Shown here in pieces: positions 35,859 to 46,579 of a DNA stretch of 64,000 nucleotides. The first letter of the stretch is position 1. The number at the start of each line of letters is the position of its first letter. The translations under genes were made by a program, and so were the position numbers. Source of the DNA: Darksidea phi (Eukaryota; Ascomycota; Dothideomycetes; Pleosporales; Lentitheciaceae); the NCBI GenBank assembly GCA_030770425.1, contig JASJFT010000196.1, positions 1-64,000 on the forward strand. Reading direction: 5' to 3'. The notes beneath the pieces are model-generated. The model had not been told where the DNA came from and searched no databases. It saw only the letters and a program-made list of their open reading frames with translations.

Positions 35859-38800
35859 CTAAGATACAACGCCCCACAAACAAGTAATGCGCAAGAACAT
35901 CCCCACGCCAAAACAACTGAAGTCCAACGTCTCCTTGAAACACTGCGCATCATCCCAGCCATCGCATTTCAGCCAACCCACTTGATCCCCCCTCTTCGCC
36001 TTGTCGTAGTTCGCGCCGTTGTTGCTGTAATCACACGTCTTGCCGAACACCTTGGTGATGCCCCTGATTTCGCCCGGCATATCGACGTCGGTCACGCCGC
36101 CGTCATCCCCCCATCCGTAAGCTGCAGTACACACTTTGTACTCGCCGTAGTAGGAGATAGCCTGCTGACCGAAGAACCACGTTGCCGGAACGGAACCGCC
36201 ACTGCTGCTGGCATAGCTGCTGGTGTAGAGGTCGAACTTTGGGTGCTTACCCTCCTTGATCTCTGGCTGTTTCGGGGCCGATGGTGGCGACGGAGGCGCC
36301 GGAGGTGGTGGCGGTTCGACGTCCGTGTTCTGCTCTGGATCGATGCGCCAGATGAGACAGTTGTTCTCTCTGACTCCGCCTTGTTTGTCGATGATGCCTT
36401 CTGTGTCGCAGCCGTCGACGAGCGCGGCGAACTGCTTGTTGCATTCGTCCTTGTTCATCGTCCATCGGCAATTGCTCTTCGCTTCGAGACGCACGAGAAT
36501 GTTCAGCCCGGACTTGTGCACCTCCTGCCATCCGAATCCGACGACGGCCGCCTGGAACGAGTTGCTGCCGAACGTTATCCCGTCGTACGTCTTGCAGAAC
36601 GTGTCAGCGGCTTCGAGCATGTGCTCGCGTGTGGCCATTTGTCCCACGTCATAGCATTTGTTGGTTTTGGTGCTGGGATTGGAGAAATCCGGGGTTTGGG
36701 TAGGGACACTTGTGGGAGTAGCCGGTTTTGTAGTGGGGGCACCGCCCGCAGGTTTCGTCGTAGCGCCGCCGCCAGGTCCCGTCGTAGAGTCACCACCGCT
36801 TGGGAACGGCTCGTCTGGATTGTTCGGGTCAGGTTGGAGCCCACACTTTTTGGAATCATCTTCTTCCTCTTCTTCCTCTTCCTCCCCGGGCTTGGTGCCA
36901 GCCGGGCACTGAAGATCGGTGCAAATTGTACTTCCGCATTTGCCCTTGGTGCAGGAAACACAGTCAGGGCCTTTGCATGTAGCACACTGTGACCCAACGC
37001 ATCCGAAGCAGTTCGCGCCAACGCAAATGCTGCAGAGTGAACCTTTGCAGGATAGGCAATCGGAACCGATGCAGCCAATACAGTCGAGTCCAATGCAGAT
37101 GTTACAGAGTAATCCCAGCTTGCACCCTCCACAGGATGACTTGCATCCACCACTTTCACAGTCCTTGCCTTTGCATTTGCCGTCACCGCTTTCGTCCTCG
37201 GGGTCGTCCTCTTTCTCGCCCGGATCGCAAAGACCAGGTCGCTTCTTGCATGGTGTGGGATATGGCTTTGTTGTTGGCCTGGGTGGCAAGCTAGAGATGA
37301 ATGTGATCTTTGGGGTTGCAGAAGTGATGAATGGTGGAGGCGGCTTCCGTGTTTCCGTAGCGCTCGTGCGGATGACCATTCCGGTAGAGTCGGTCGTAGT
37401 GAAGCCTGGCCAGGTCGTAGTGGTGAGCAGCGTCACGCCGGTGGTAATGGTCTTTGGTCCCGGCGATGTCAGACCACTTGCCGAAGGCCCAATAACGAGA
37501 GTCGAGATTCACCAAACGGAAATGGTCATCGGAGGCCGGGTAATGGTCGTCGTGTAGCCCGAACTGGTGACGGTCACGAGCGGATAGGCAGTCGTGGTTG
37601 TTACCTTTGTGTAAGGCGGAAGAACCACGGTGCAAGGGAATTGGCAGTATACTTGGGGATTCTGTTGGTTCCAGATCTCCGGAGACACCCAGACAAGCTC
37701 GCTTCCTGGGCCACTGCCACCGGCATCTGGGTCTCCTGGAAGGCCGCTGCCCGCTCCCACATCGAAATCGATCGACCAGATCATGAGGCCACCAAGACAT
37801 AGGGAGTTGGCGAAGCTCTCCTTCAGGGCATAAGTCTCTGGATCGTCGTAACCCACCCAGTTGTCACCACCATACGTTAGGTACTTGACCATTGCCGTCC
37901 GGTTGAAGTAAGGCGTAAGCCCGTCATTCTTGATCATCTGTTGAATCTCGCGGTTCGACAGAACACCTTCAAATGCAGTACACGACCCGGCAGCACCGGG
38001 GCCCTTGAAGCCGCAGCCCATCTTGCCACAAGAAGCATCGGCAAGCTTGTAAGTGCGCCCGTAGTAGGCCAGACCCATATTAATCTTCGCCGGGTCGACA
38101 CCATCGAACCACAGGGGCTTGAAGTTCTGGTAGATCTCGGTGATGTCGGTCTGCGGTCGGACAACGGAGCCTAAAGGAAGGCGGTTAGGTTGAATGTTCC
38201 ATCAGACAGACGCTCGCTGATGAACTTACCTAGTGCTTTGACGTCGTTATCCCAAGGGCCATGGAGATCGTACGACATGAAACCCATGAAGTCCACGTAC
38301 TGCTGCATTTTGGCTGGTCTGAAGCCACGTAGGTACCAGTAGTCCGGTGCCAGTGTCAAGGATAAACCATATCGATTTCCAAAAGCAGCTCGCATCTCTT
38401 TGACCAAGAGAACCAGGTTATCACCGTCGCCAGGCTTACCTCCTCTCTTCGCATCTTCGGGATACTCCCAGTCTAGATCTGCGCCTTGGAAGCCGTACTC
38501 GTCCATAAAGGCTATTAGTGAGTTGATAAAGGTAGCGCGGCTTGCTGCGGTTGCACACATGTCACTCTAAGCGGTATGTGTAGTTCCGGGATCCGAGAAA
38601 CTCCAACCGCCGATCGCGACCCAGATTTGCAAGCTGTTTGTTGCCAGCTTGGTGAATTCGCGGTACAGCGGGGGATCAGCAGCGTTCATGGGCATGATGT
38701 TGAAGGTGGTTGGGTCGAAGAAGACGAAGGAGTAGAAGAGATGGGTGAGCCCCTTGGTGTTGATCTGCGAAGGCCTGACAGTATCGCATTTACGGTCGCG

Positions 38801-41352
38801 GACGTTCCAGCCTTGGTAATATCCAACGCGGCGGCCGGTCGACGCGGATCGTCCTGAACATGATGGAGAGGGATACTTCTGGCAGGAACCAAAGCCCGCC
38901 TGGCACGGTGTTTTGCCAAACTGCGGCTCGGGATCTTTACAGTGAACATCTTCGTGCCGCACCTGTGAGATTGTTAGTTCAATGTGGCGCAGGGTAATCC
39001 ACAGCATGGCGTACTAGCCGTAGTAACTGCAGCAGAGATTGAGCCCACAGCGCGTCTTGCCATCAGCCGAGTCGATACCGCACATGGCTTTTGCGTTGCA
39101 GTTCCTAAAAGGGTGTATCCAGTTAGTATGTGTCTCACATACAGGTCGTAAGTTGAAGTCGACTCACGAGGTGCAGCCATCGCCGCAGTGTTGCTTCTTG
39201 AATCCACACTTTCCCTCTGGGCTGTAGCAGCTGTCGTCCTTGCAAGGGGAACCCGGACCGCATTGAACTGGGCCATCTACACGTTTATGAAGCGAATTTG
39301 TGAATGGTGTCGTAGGAGGGTTGGGTGACTGTCCAACCCTAGCAGCATGATGCTGATTGGAAGCGTGATGTTGGTGAATAGAAATATGTCGTCGGAAATA
39401 TGCGCGCTTGGACTCTGAGACGCTACGGTCGCTCAAGGTAGCATTCAGGGTGTTAAGACCAGAGGAGCCGTTTGAGCCCCCGGGCATGCCGCTGCCTTTG
39501 CCAATGTTGCCCAGAATGTAGGACGTTCCTAGGCTGAGGATATCGTATGGGGGTGGCTCCTTGATATCTTGGTGACCGAACTGTACCTCATCGGCAGCGG
39601 AAACATTTGAGGAGCTTGTTGTGTTGCTTGTGGCGAGCTCCATCGGAGGTGCAGGATCCGAGGTGATTGAAGCAAGCGGAGATGTGGACATGGAGACATT
39701 CGAGTCAAGCCGAGTTCCTTGGCCGAACATATAATCACCACCCAATGCGGAGTAATCATCGGCGGCGATCTTGATGTCGGCGAAACTATCGGTATGGTTC
39801 GACGAATTGATCGTGCCATTAAGAAGGACCTCGATATGTTCGCCTGGCGCCTGAGCAATATCGTCCCAGGTCAAGCTCGCCATGAACCGGATCTTCTCAA
39901 TAGGTGTAAGCTGACTGAAGTCTTTGATGCCACGCTTGGTGTCCTTGTAGATTGGTACGCCATACTCAAAGCCGGTATTCGGAATCGTGTCTATCGAGGG
40001 GAACACAGAACATCAGAGTCTAATTGAAAGGCTACTACGAGTGAACTTACAGCCAGCAGGAGCACGGCCAGGGTCGCGGATTGTCATGAAGTTCAAGAAT
40101 ACAGCTGAATGATCCAACTGCGCGGCAGTGGTCCTCCCGGACGCCCTCGCAATCTGTCTCAATTTGTCTGCGAGCACCCTGTGCGCGTTACCTTGCCAAT
40201 CTGACATGGTGCTGTTAGCTGCTGCTTTGCTATTGAAACATTGTTGACAGGAAAATGAACATATGTAGGCAAGACTTGATTGAAAGCCAATAAGATCACA
40301 AAAGGGCTCACCTTGCTCGGACTTCACGCTCTCATCCCCTGCGGGTGGCTGGTCGGCACAATTCGCGTTGATCAAGGCGGGTGCGCAAAAGGTATTTCCA
40401 TTGCCGCCATCCCCCTCAGGTTGTATGTTTTGACCGTTGGTACCGTCGCCGCCCTCGACAAAACTATGGTGATGAGCATGTTAGCAGACGGTACAACAAA
40501 CGAATGACACGAGGTAAACAACTTCAGGGTACGCAGTATTGTGACCATAGACACGGTCTTGTAATATAGTTTCCCTGCAACGTGAGAGATTTTAAAGGAG
40601 AGACGACTAACCTCCGAGGCGGCCATTCCTCACACGTATAGTAGCGGCCGCTTCGTCGCAAAAGAATCTGTTCACCAGTCGTTGGATCCGTGGAGTACTC
40701 GGCCCTGATTTCGTTCAAGTTTAGCGGGTCAATGGATTCTCGCTCTGTCTCCGGCCACGGACCGGGCATGACGGGCGGTTGGATATTGACGCCTGCGGCA
40801 TTCCTCTCGGGACAAGGGTGATTGGTACTCCAGTTCCGCGGACACTGAGCATTGCCTCTGTGATAAGAGAAACCTTTTCCTGAGGGACCAGAGTCTGTCC
40901 TACTAATATCCATGCCAAAGATGTTGGTGTAGGCACCGTTACTAAGCCGCGCTAGAGTTCGGCCCGTAGCCTGTGGGCTGTTCGCTCTCCAGTTATTGTA
41001 GTTCTGGCAGATGGCGGGCATCCAGTGACAGTTGTAATACAGCACAACTACATTCGCGGGTATTATCACTTGTTCCGGGGTGTCTGTTGCCGTCCTTCTC
41101 CAGAAAGCTGCAAGTTAAATGACATTGTCAGTGCTGAGACTCCCCAGGTAGAAGACCTTGGAGTCTGCTTACGCGTGGACACTCCATTGATCATTTGCCA
41201 CCTGGGTAGAAAGTCAATCTGCGTCCCATGTAACCTCCTGATGTATTCACTTACTGATAGTCTTGGATAAACTGGGCCTTCGTAAGGCCAAAAAGTAAAA
41301 GAGTGTAAGAGAGGAGCTGGAATGCTCCTGTGTTGAACGAGTGTGTAGCCAT
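35859..41352 (-). pseudogene. Large secreted GH18 chitinase, killer-toxin-like, broken
   Basis: Ten exons by eye: 41352-41255, 41201-41173, 41107-40612, 40463-40312, 40221-40051, 39990-39168, 39104-39016, 38962-38230 and 38170-35859 (the last may be one or more). They encode about 1630 residues. Order: signal peptide (LLSYTLLLFGLTKA), a Cys-containing region with CPRNW and CEEWPPRSFVEGG resembling NucA/NucB nucleases, a long linker, a chitin-binding type-1 module (CGPGSPCKDDSC, CCSYYG), GH18 catalytic domain (YYQGWN, WVAIGGWSFSDPG, GADLDWEYPED with D-x-D-x-E intact, MIWSIDFD), a Thr/Pro linker, Cys-rich CxxC repeats, an acidic run and a C-terminal Cys module. This is the layout of class V, subgroup C chitinases related to yeast killer-toxin subunits. 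Breaks: TAG in the chitin-binding module (split codon 39016/38962), a one-base deletion near 38950, TAG at 38569-38567 before the catalytic motif, TGA at 37511-37509. Confidence 0.85.
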
Positions 41353-42627
41353 CGTGGTGGCAAATGAGTGTGTGTCATACAAAAGAATGTGGGAAGCAAA
41401 AGATTGAGAAGATGCTTGCCCTGTACTGTTCTTTTTCAAGGTACTAGTTCGTACCCAAAGTGGTTTGGCACAAAGCATAAGGCGTAAATCCTTCCAAGCT
41501 TAGATGGCGTTCTAATGGGCCCAGATTCATTCTGGACCCTTGTCGGTCGGAAACCACCTTCGATTCGGCATCGCTTCCCCTTTCCCTTAATGTCTTCGGC
41601 ATACTGAGTCTTCTCCGAGTTGGAGAAGCCAAGAGCAGGCGGTGGGTAGTGGATCCGTAGGGCCAAATTGTAGATAGTGAGTGAACTGCCCCGCCAAGCC
41701 TAAGCGGGTATCCGCATCAGGGAAGGGGCCGTGCCGTCCCACTTCTACGCACATTCGATGGGAATTCGTGAGGATCAAACAGTCCTAGACAGCTAGACAG
41801 TCATCTGTGATAGGTAGGCGTGGGACACATGCCAGTCTGTTCCTCACGCACATGGCAAGAGGGATATCTCCTGTTCGAGGCTGTTCGTACATCGCGAATA
41901 GCCTTGCAGACTAGGATGGGGAAGGTCATCGGTGGAATGGGGTGGCGGTTCGCGGGCCTACTTTGCCAGAAGCGTTCACGGGAGTTGTAACCAGGCATGC
42001 GAAGTAGCAATAAACAATAGTGGGGCAATAGGGTGTCGTCACACACGCGTTGGACCACACCAATCTCGATCCTTGGAGTGTAAACAAATTTTTGTCGAAT
42101 AGCACCTGTGAGTATTATAAGGAAAACAAGGCCGAAGCTATAAGGATCCAAACCGATGCGCCAATGCGGCGATGCGTCGACACCCTGTACCAACAGGGCT
42201 ATTTAGGCTTAGCTTTATTAGGGTTATGGCGTTAGGCATGGTCACGTGGTTAGGCATAGTTAGGGTTTAGCGCTAGTAATGTTAAGGCTAGTAGATTGCC
42301 CAGATTGGACCATAATCGGAAAATTGGAGACAGGCTAAGCCTAAACAATCCTATGGTACGTCCGCTTATTTACCGGTTCACGGCTCCTGCCATTCACGTG
42401 TCGAGCCGCCCCCGTCGCCGAATCACCTGGCAGTCAAGCTCTGGGCGTTCGGCACGTGTCAACATCCACCCGCGCGGGCGCTATTAAGTCGTGCCGTCTC
42501 ACTGAAATACGATCTCGACATCATTTCCCCAAGCCGAAGATACGCCTTGTCTCAACATTGTCAGTTGCTTTCCTTCTCGACCACACAATCACCTTCTCCA
42601 TTCGACAACCCCCTCAGCGCTAATGCC
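41353..42627. promoter_or_regulatory. Intergenic between divergent genes
   Basis: Upstream of both the minus-strand chitinase and the plus-strand gene at 42628, so it should hold both promoters. I see no strong core element. A TTAGGC/TTAGGG-like cluster lies at 42205-42280 (TTAGGCTTAG, GTTAGGCATAG, GTTAGGGTTTAG) but is too irregular to be telomeric. Confidence 0.4.
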
Positions 42628-43287
42628 ATGTTCACCTGGTCACCGGAGTCGGGAACAACGTGGCAATCGTTCGACCTCTCAGGGACCAACATTCCCGTCC
42701 AGCCTGGCCCTCCCCCAGCACCACCAGCGCCCGACCCGGCGCGTACAGAGGTGAACGGGATATTCGATTACCGGCTGAAGTGGTCCGTCCTCGACTCTCC
42801 CTCCAAGGCAGAAATCTTCTCTCTTGATGCCGAAGATAACCCGCAATGGACACCGCTGTTCTCAGACCCTGTCGCAGACGAAACAGCAACAAATCCTCCA
42901 CAGTCTCGGATGGAGATCACTATAGAGCCGTTGAATGGCTGGGAGTACTGGCAACAAGCCGACAAAGAGCCACCTGAACCAGGACTTATTGAAAACACAG
43001 ACGGTCGCCCCATCTCGGTCAAGCAGTTGATGCAGGCGATTCACGACTACGCTATGTCCCAGCGCGTCCTGCTGTGCCGGTGCTGCGATATCTGGGGCCC
43101 AGAGAAGATGGCGCGCGCCCGCTTCTACTTTACCCGTATCTTTCTCTCAGAAAGTACTCCGGAGTTTCCGAATATGAGGTTGGGCGTGGATATGAGTGAG
43201 GATACGGATGAAGATGGGCACCGGTTGGCGTCTTACCTGGAAACGGTCGAGACCATTTACCGCCAGAGCCGCCTTACGTCGAGTTAG
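42628..43287 (+). CDS. Unknown conserved-looking protein, 219 aa
   Basis: Single exon from ATG 42628; the frame is open further upstream but without another ATG. Proline-rich start (PGPPPAPPAPDPA), then a mixed-charge region with DYRLKWSVLDSP and a well-structured C-terminal part: ISVKQLMQAIHDYAMSQRVL, CRCCDIWGPEKMARARFYFT, and an acidic SEDTDEDGHR before a final helix. No transmembrane segment or signal peptide. I do not recognise the family. It lies between the chitinase and the LysM gene, transcribed away from the former. Confidence 0.6.
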   Translation: MFTWSPESGTTWQSFDLSGTNIPVQPGPPPAPPAPDPARTEVNGIFDYRLKWSVLDSPSKAEIFSLDAEDNPQWTPLFSDPVADETATNPPQSRMEITIEPLNGWEYWQQADKEPPEPGLIENTDGRPISVKQLMQAIHDYAMSQRVLLCRCCDIWGPEKMARARFYFTRIFLSESTPEFPNMRLGVDMSEDTDEDGHRLASYLETVETIYRQSRLTSS

Positions 43288-43714
43288 ATCAATTTCCTTC
43301 AAACCCTGTTTTCATTCGCGGAATGTGATCCATCGCCACATCTTTCGAACCATCTGATCTCGTTCACTCGCGTGTGAACAACCCGCAGAGTTTGAACGGC
43401 TAAAGTCGCAAATTCATCCTCGCTTCTTTCACTCATCCCTGCAGTAATTCACAACACTATAAACTTGTCCCTTAGCAGCGACAATCCCGAAATGAGCAAC
43501 GATCTCCGGTCCGAAATTCTGGACTACTGCAGGGCGTAACTGGACCAAGCTTTTCTCCACACAAGCCTCTACACATGCATGTTCGCCTTGCCTTGGCGTC
43601 AGCCCCCTAGAAGAATGCAATAATTGCCAAGCAAAGGAAGACAAGCTAGAAGGCCTACACTATGTAGAGAGGAGAGCGTAATGCCCCAGCTCTGCAGTTG
43701 CCCATCCAGCGAAC
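43288..43714. other. Intergenic, upstream of the LysM gene
   Basis: Normal composition; presumably 3' end of the previous gene and promoter of the LysM gene. Nothing else supported. Confidence 0.4.
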
Positions 43715-44029
43715 ATGAAGCTCACACTCTGGCTATCACCGTTGGTAACCGTACTTTCTGGCGTCGCAGCCGAAGTACACTGTCGCTACAATGCCACCGC
43801 ACCGGAGAAAGTAACATACTACCCATGCACCGAGCTAGCCAACACATACGGCATCAGTCTGGAAAAATTCATGCTTCTCAACCCGTTGATGGATCCAGAC
43901 TGCACGAGCATCCAAGCCGGCGAGCCATACTGTGTAGCAGGTACCGTGGTAGCAATGACCACGGACGGGACGTGCAAGCCGGAGTCCCATGTATCTTGTT
44001 TGGAGAGACGACTCGATGGTTCCAGGTAA
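43715..44029 (+). CDS. Secreted single-LysM protein, possibly truncated
   Basis: 104 residues. A signal peptide (LTLWLSPLVTVLSGVAA) precedes a Cys-bounded LysM-like domain: YYPCTELANTYGISLEKFML, LNPLMDPDCTSIQAGEPYCV. The NP and GEPYC features match the fungal LysM pattern for chitin or peptidoglycan binding outside the cell. After TDGTCKPE the frame ends within 18 residues, in a place where relatives often continue into a second Cys module, and a GTAAAG donor-like site sits at the stop, so a further exon or a truncation is possible. LysM proteins are known neighbours of subgroup C chitinases; here the chitinase lies 2.4 kb away. Confidence 0.75.
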   Translation: MKLTLWLSPLVTVLSGVAAEVHCRYNATAPEKVTYYPCTELANTYGISLEKFMLLNPLMDPDCTSIQAGEPYCVAGTVVAMTTDGTCKPESHVSCLERRLDGSR

Positions 44030-44237
44030 AGTAGGTTCTCCAAGGGAGTATAGCTTCACTTTACTTCAAAAAAAAGTAGAGTAGAGGTATAGTACCGCTG
44101 GTACCTCTCGGCAGTTAAAGGCGTATCGACTGTATAACTACATAACCATTCACGCGGCGTATATTTATGGTAAATCTTATACAACATACAAGCGAATAAA
44201 GGAAATAAGTGGTTGGCAAGATCCCCCTTGCAAAAAA

Positions 44238-44705
44238 TCATATATCCCTGATCGGATCGAAGGCACGGGTAGGCTCTGTGACGGTGGCGGGCTTGGCTGG
44301 CTCTGTGACGGGGGCGGACTTGGCTGCCTCTGATCAGCAGATGCAAACTTCCTCTAGAGCCTCTTACCTGGCCGCAGCAGCTGGTCGCGCACGCAGGCGT
44401 GCATGCGCCATCCTATCACATCATGCCCAACCCCTGCAACACCCTCTTTTGCTAAATCGGCGTTTACCTCGTCTCTAATTCGAATCTTTACGTCCGCCGG
44501 TATATGGCGCCATGTCTTATGATGTTCCTTTATGAGCTCTTTTGCTTTGCCCAGGGTAATTCTCTGGGTCATAGTAGCTTTAGAAACACGTGACAGTTCG
44601 CCTAGACAGAAGACTGCATACCTGAAATCTGCACCACTGCTCCGGGGTGTACCCGGCTGCAATGCGAGCCGTTTCCGCGGTGGCACTACGTGGAAGATCG
44701 GCCAT
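44238..44705 (-). CDS. Small three-exon protein, paralogue 1
   Basis: Exons 44705-44622, 44563-44368 and 44323-44238 give 121 residues; introns are 58 and 44 nt with GTATGC and GTAAGA donors. Exon 1 holds AETARIAAGYTPEQWCRFQ. Exon 2 holds the most structured part: AKELIKEHHKTWRHIPADVK, IRDEVNADLAKEGVAGVGHD, VIGWRMHACVRDQL. Exon 3 is a Pro/Ala/Thr-rich tail (KSAPVTEPAKPATVTEP). No signal peptide or membrane segment; charged helical protein, probably intracellular. The gene at 45321-45810 has the same exon structure and intron phases (0 then 1) and a similar core. I recognise no known family. Confidence 0.7.
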
Positions 44706-45320
44706 AGCTGAACTTGATATTTTTCGGTTCAGGGTTGTCCCGTGTCGGTGCAAAGGAGGGCTTGACTTGGCGGGGGTTCGTCGCGGAAACGACGCGCGTC
44801 TGTGCGGCAGCGGGGAAGTTTATCGTTAGCGTGCTTACAAGTACTTACGTCGCGAAATGCACGCACATGACAAGAAACGAAGTGACTCGGCGAGAGCATG
44901 GACCATCGTCAATCGCGACTGCTCTGCAGGACGAACTCCTTTGTCACAATCAATACAGCCACTTGCATAGCCAATATAGCGCGCTTGTCAGACTGCAGGA
45001 ATGGGCGGTTAAGAGGGATCGGTGCTGGGATGCAAGAGCCTATGGAGTACGAGGAGCTTCAGAAGGAGAGAGGCGTCGTCGATGACACGTTGGAGTTCTT
45101 TGGCTGTATTTCTTTGTGCCGCTAGTACTCGTTCAAGATGGGGAGATTATTCGAATCGTGACATGATACCAACAATGGGCAAATTTAGCCTCACTCCTGC
45201 TATTGAACAATCGCCTCCAATGTGCTTGTCGAGCGCCTGTGCTTGCTGCGGCGGAACGAAACACAATCTCTGATTTCAAGCATAGGCTATGGATCAGCCA
45301 CAGAACCGCCCGCTGCAACA
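44706..45320. other. Spacer between the two paralogues
   Basis: About 600 bases separating the two small genes; probable promoter of the downstream paralogue 1 (minus strand) and 3' end of paralogue 2. ORFs on the plus strand lack features. Confidence 0.4.
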
Positions 45321-45810
45321 CTAGACCGCGGGCTTATCCCCTTGGTCGCCACGTCCCGACGCACCTGTATCCGCGGCCGCATCGTTCGATGACTGGCCCA
45401 CTGGGTGAATGGCCGATCTAGATCTACGGGCTACTAAGATTAGAGAAAGAAGCTTATACGCTACTAGCTGTACTCACATGCATCGCGTATTGAATCCCGA
45501 ACCGCAGCCGACATTCGCCAGCTAAGTACATCCTCGCGAACGTTTGGGATGCCTTCATTGGCGAGTGAAATGTTTATGCGAGCCTCAATTTCCGCTTTAA
45601 TATTCTCCGGAACGTGTCGCCAGGTTAAATCTAGCTTCTTTGCTTCCTCTTTCGTAATCACCTGCAGTACAATCAGCCTAGCTGAGACATCTCGAATTTC
45701 GGCGTTAGCCTCACGTAGAACCTTTCCCATTGAACTTTATTATAGCCCGCAGCGGCCTGCGCTTCCTTCCGAGTAGCCTGTTTTTTTAGGGGAAATAGTG
45801 TGCTCGACAT
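45321..45810 (-). CDS. Small three-exon protein, paralogue 2
   Basis: Exons 45810-45715, 45661-45478 and 45433-45321 give 130 residues; introns are 53 and 44 nt. Exon 1: RKEAQAAAGYNKVQWERF. Exon 2: ITKEEAKKLDLTWRHVPENI, INISLANEGIPNVREDVLSW, RMSAAVRDSI. Exon 3: Ser/Ala/Gly/Asp-rich tail. Shared with paralogue 1: AAGY--xQW-RF, AK-L, TWRH-P---K, N--LA-EG---V--DV--WRM-A-VRD. The divergence is too high for a recent duplication, yet intron positions agree. Function unknown. Confidence 0.7.
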
Positions 45811-46579
45811 ATTCGCTGTAGAACCCGAGGCGATGTTAGTTGTGTGTCGCGATCCTCGTGGCGGGGTTGTGCCACCGCACAGCTGCCTTGGCGGAGAGCT
45901 TGGACTTGACAACGACCGCAAGTGGTAAACATCACCCTCACCACATCAGAGTCGGAAGTATCGATATAAGGGTTCACAAGCTTCCATGTCATTAACAACG
46001 CAATGCAGTCGTGGGAAGTCATAATCTTGGGGGTAAAGGAGTGCAAGTTGCCTAAAAATTTCCATAGGCAGCAGGGGACATCAGCGGACCTTTGCCACCA
46101 ACAAAAGAGGCTAGACCAGCGTCAACAGCCACCAAACTTAAACGTGAATCTGCTAATGCTGCAGCGTCAGCTGGGGGCCCCAATCCTTCCAGCCTCGTTT
46201 TACATCTATTTACGACGTCCTCCGTCTTATCCTCGTTCTAATAGCACGTTCTGCAACCTCTTGTGTTTAGAGAAGCACGTTCTCAGGTCTTCCTTAGTAC
46301 ACATTCCATCTCCCATTAGGAACTGCTTCCACCCGCGGGCAGCATCAGTACTGCGGATACGCCCCAAAAAGGTCTTTCCGTCCTCCTCTTGCTAGCTACC
46401 CATCAATCATGTTTTCAATGGAGACGTCGCCAGTGGTATGGTAAAACATAAGTATTATAGCCCTTTAGATTCATCACGACCTATACTAATTATGTTTTAG
46501 TGTCTCACAAGCCCAATCGCAAACGTCCGAGCGAACACGATACCAATGAGCTCAATTCTTATTCTACTGGTGGTAGCTT
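45811..46579. other. Intergenic, no supported gene
   Basis: Holds the promoter of paralogue 2 and the 3' flank of the next minus-strand gene. A 130-codon plus-strand ORF at 46003 has no recognisable feature and is not called. Confidence 0.4.

Noticed and set aside
35847..36992. 381-codon plus-strand ORF antisense to the chitinase
   Set aside because: It mirrors the GC-rich C-terminal chitinase exon and shows no domain; the sense frame carries clear Cys-rich and GH18-type sequence.
38171..38229. Another frame break in the GH18 domain
   Set aside because: A normal 59-nt intron (GTAAGT donor, CTAAC branch, TTTAG acceptor) accounts for it.
42205..42280. Telomere-like TTAGGG/TTAGGC cluster
   Set aside because: Only one TTAGGG unit and irregular spacing; flanked by normal genes.
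46003..46395. 130-codon plus-strand ORF
   Set aside because: No domain, unusual composition, no splice or start support; likely chance.
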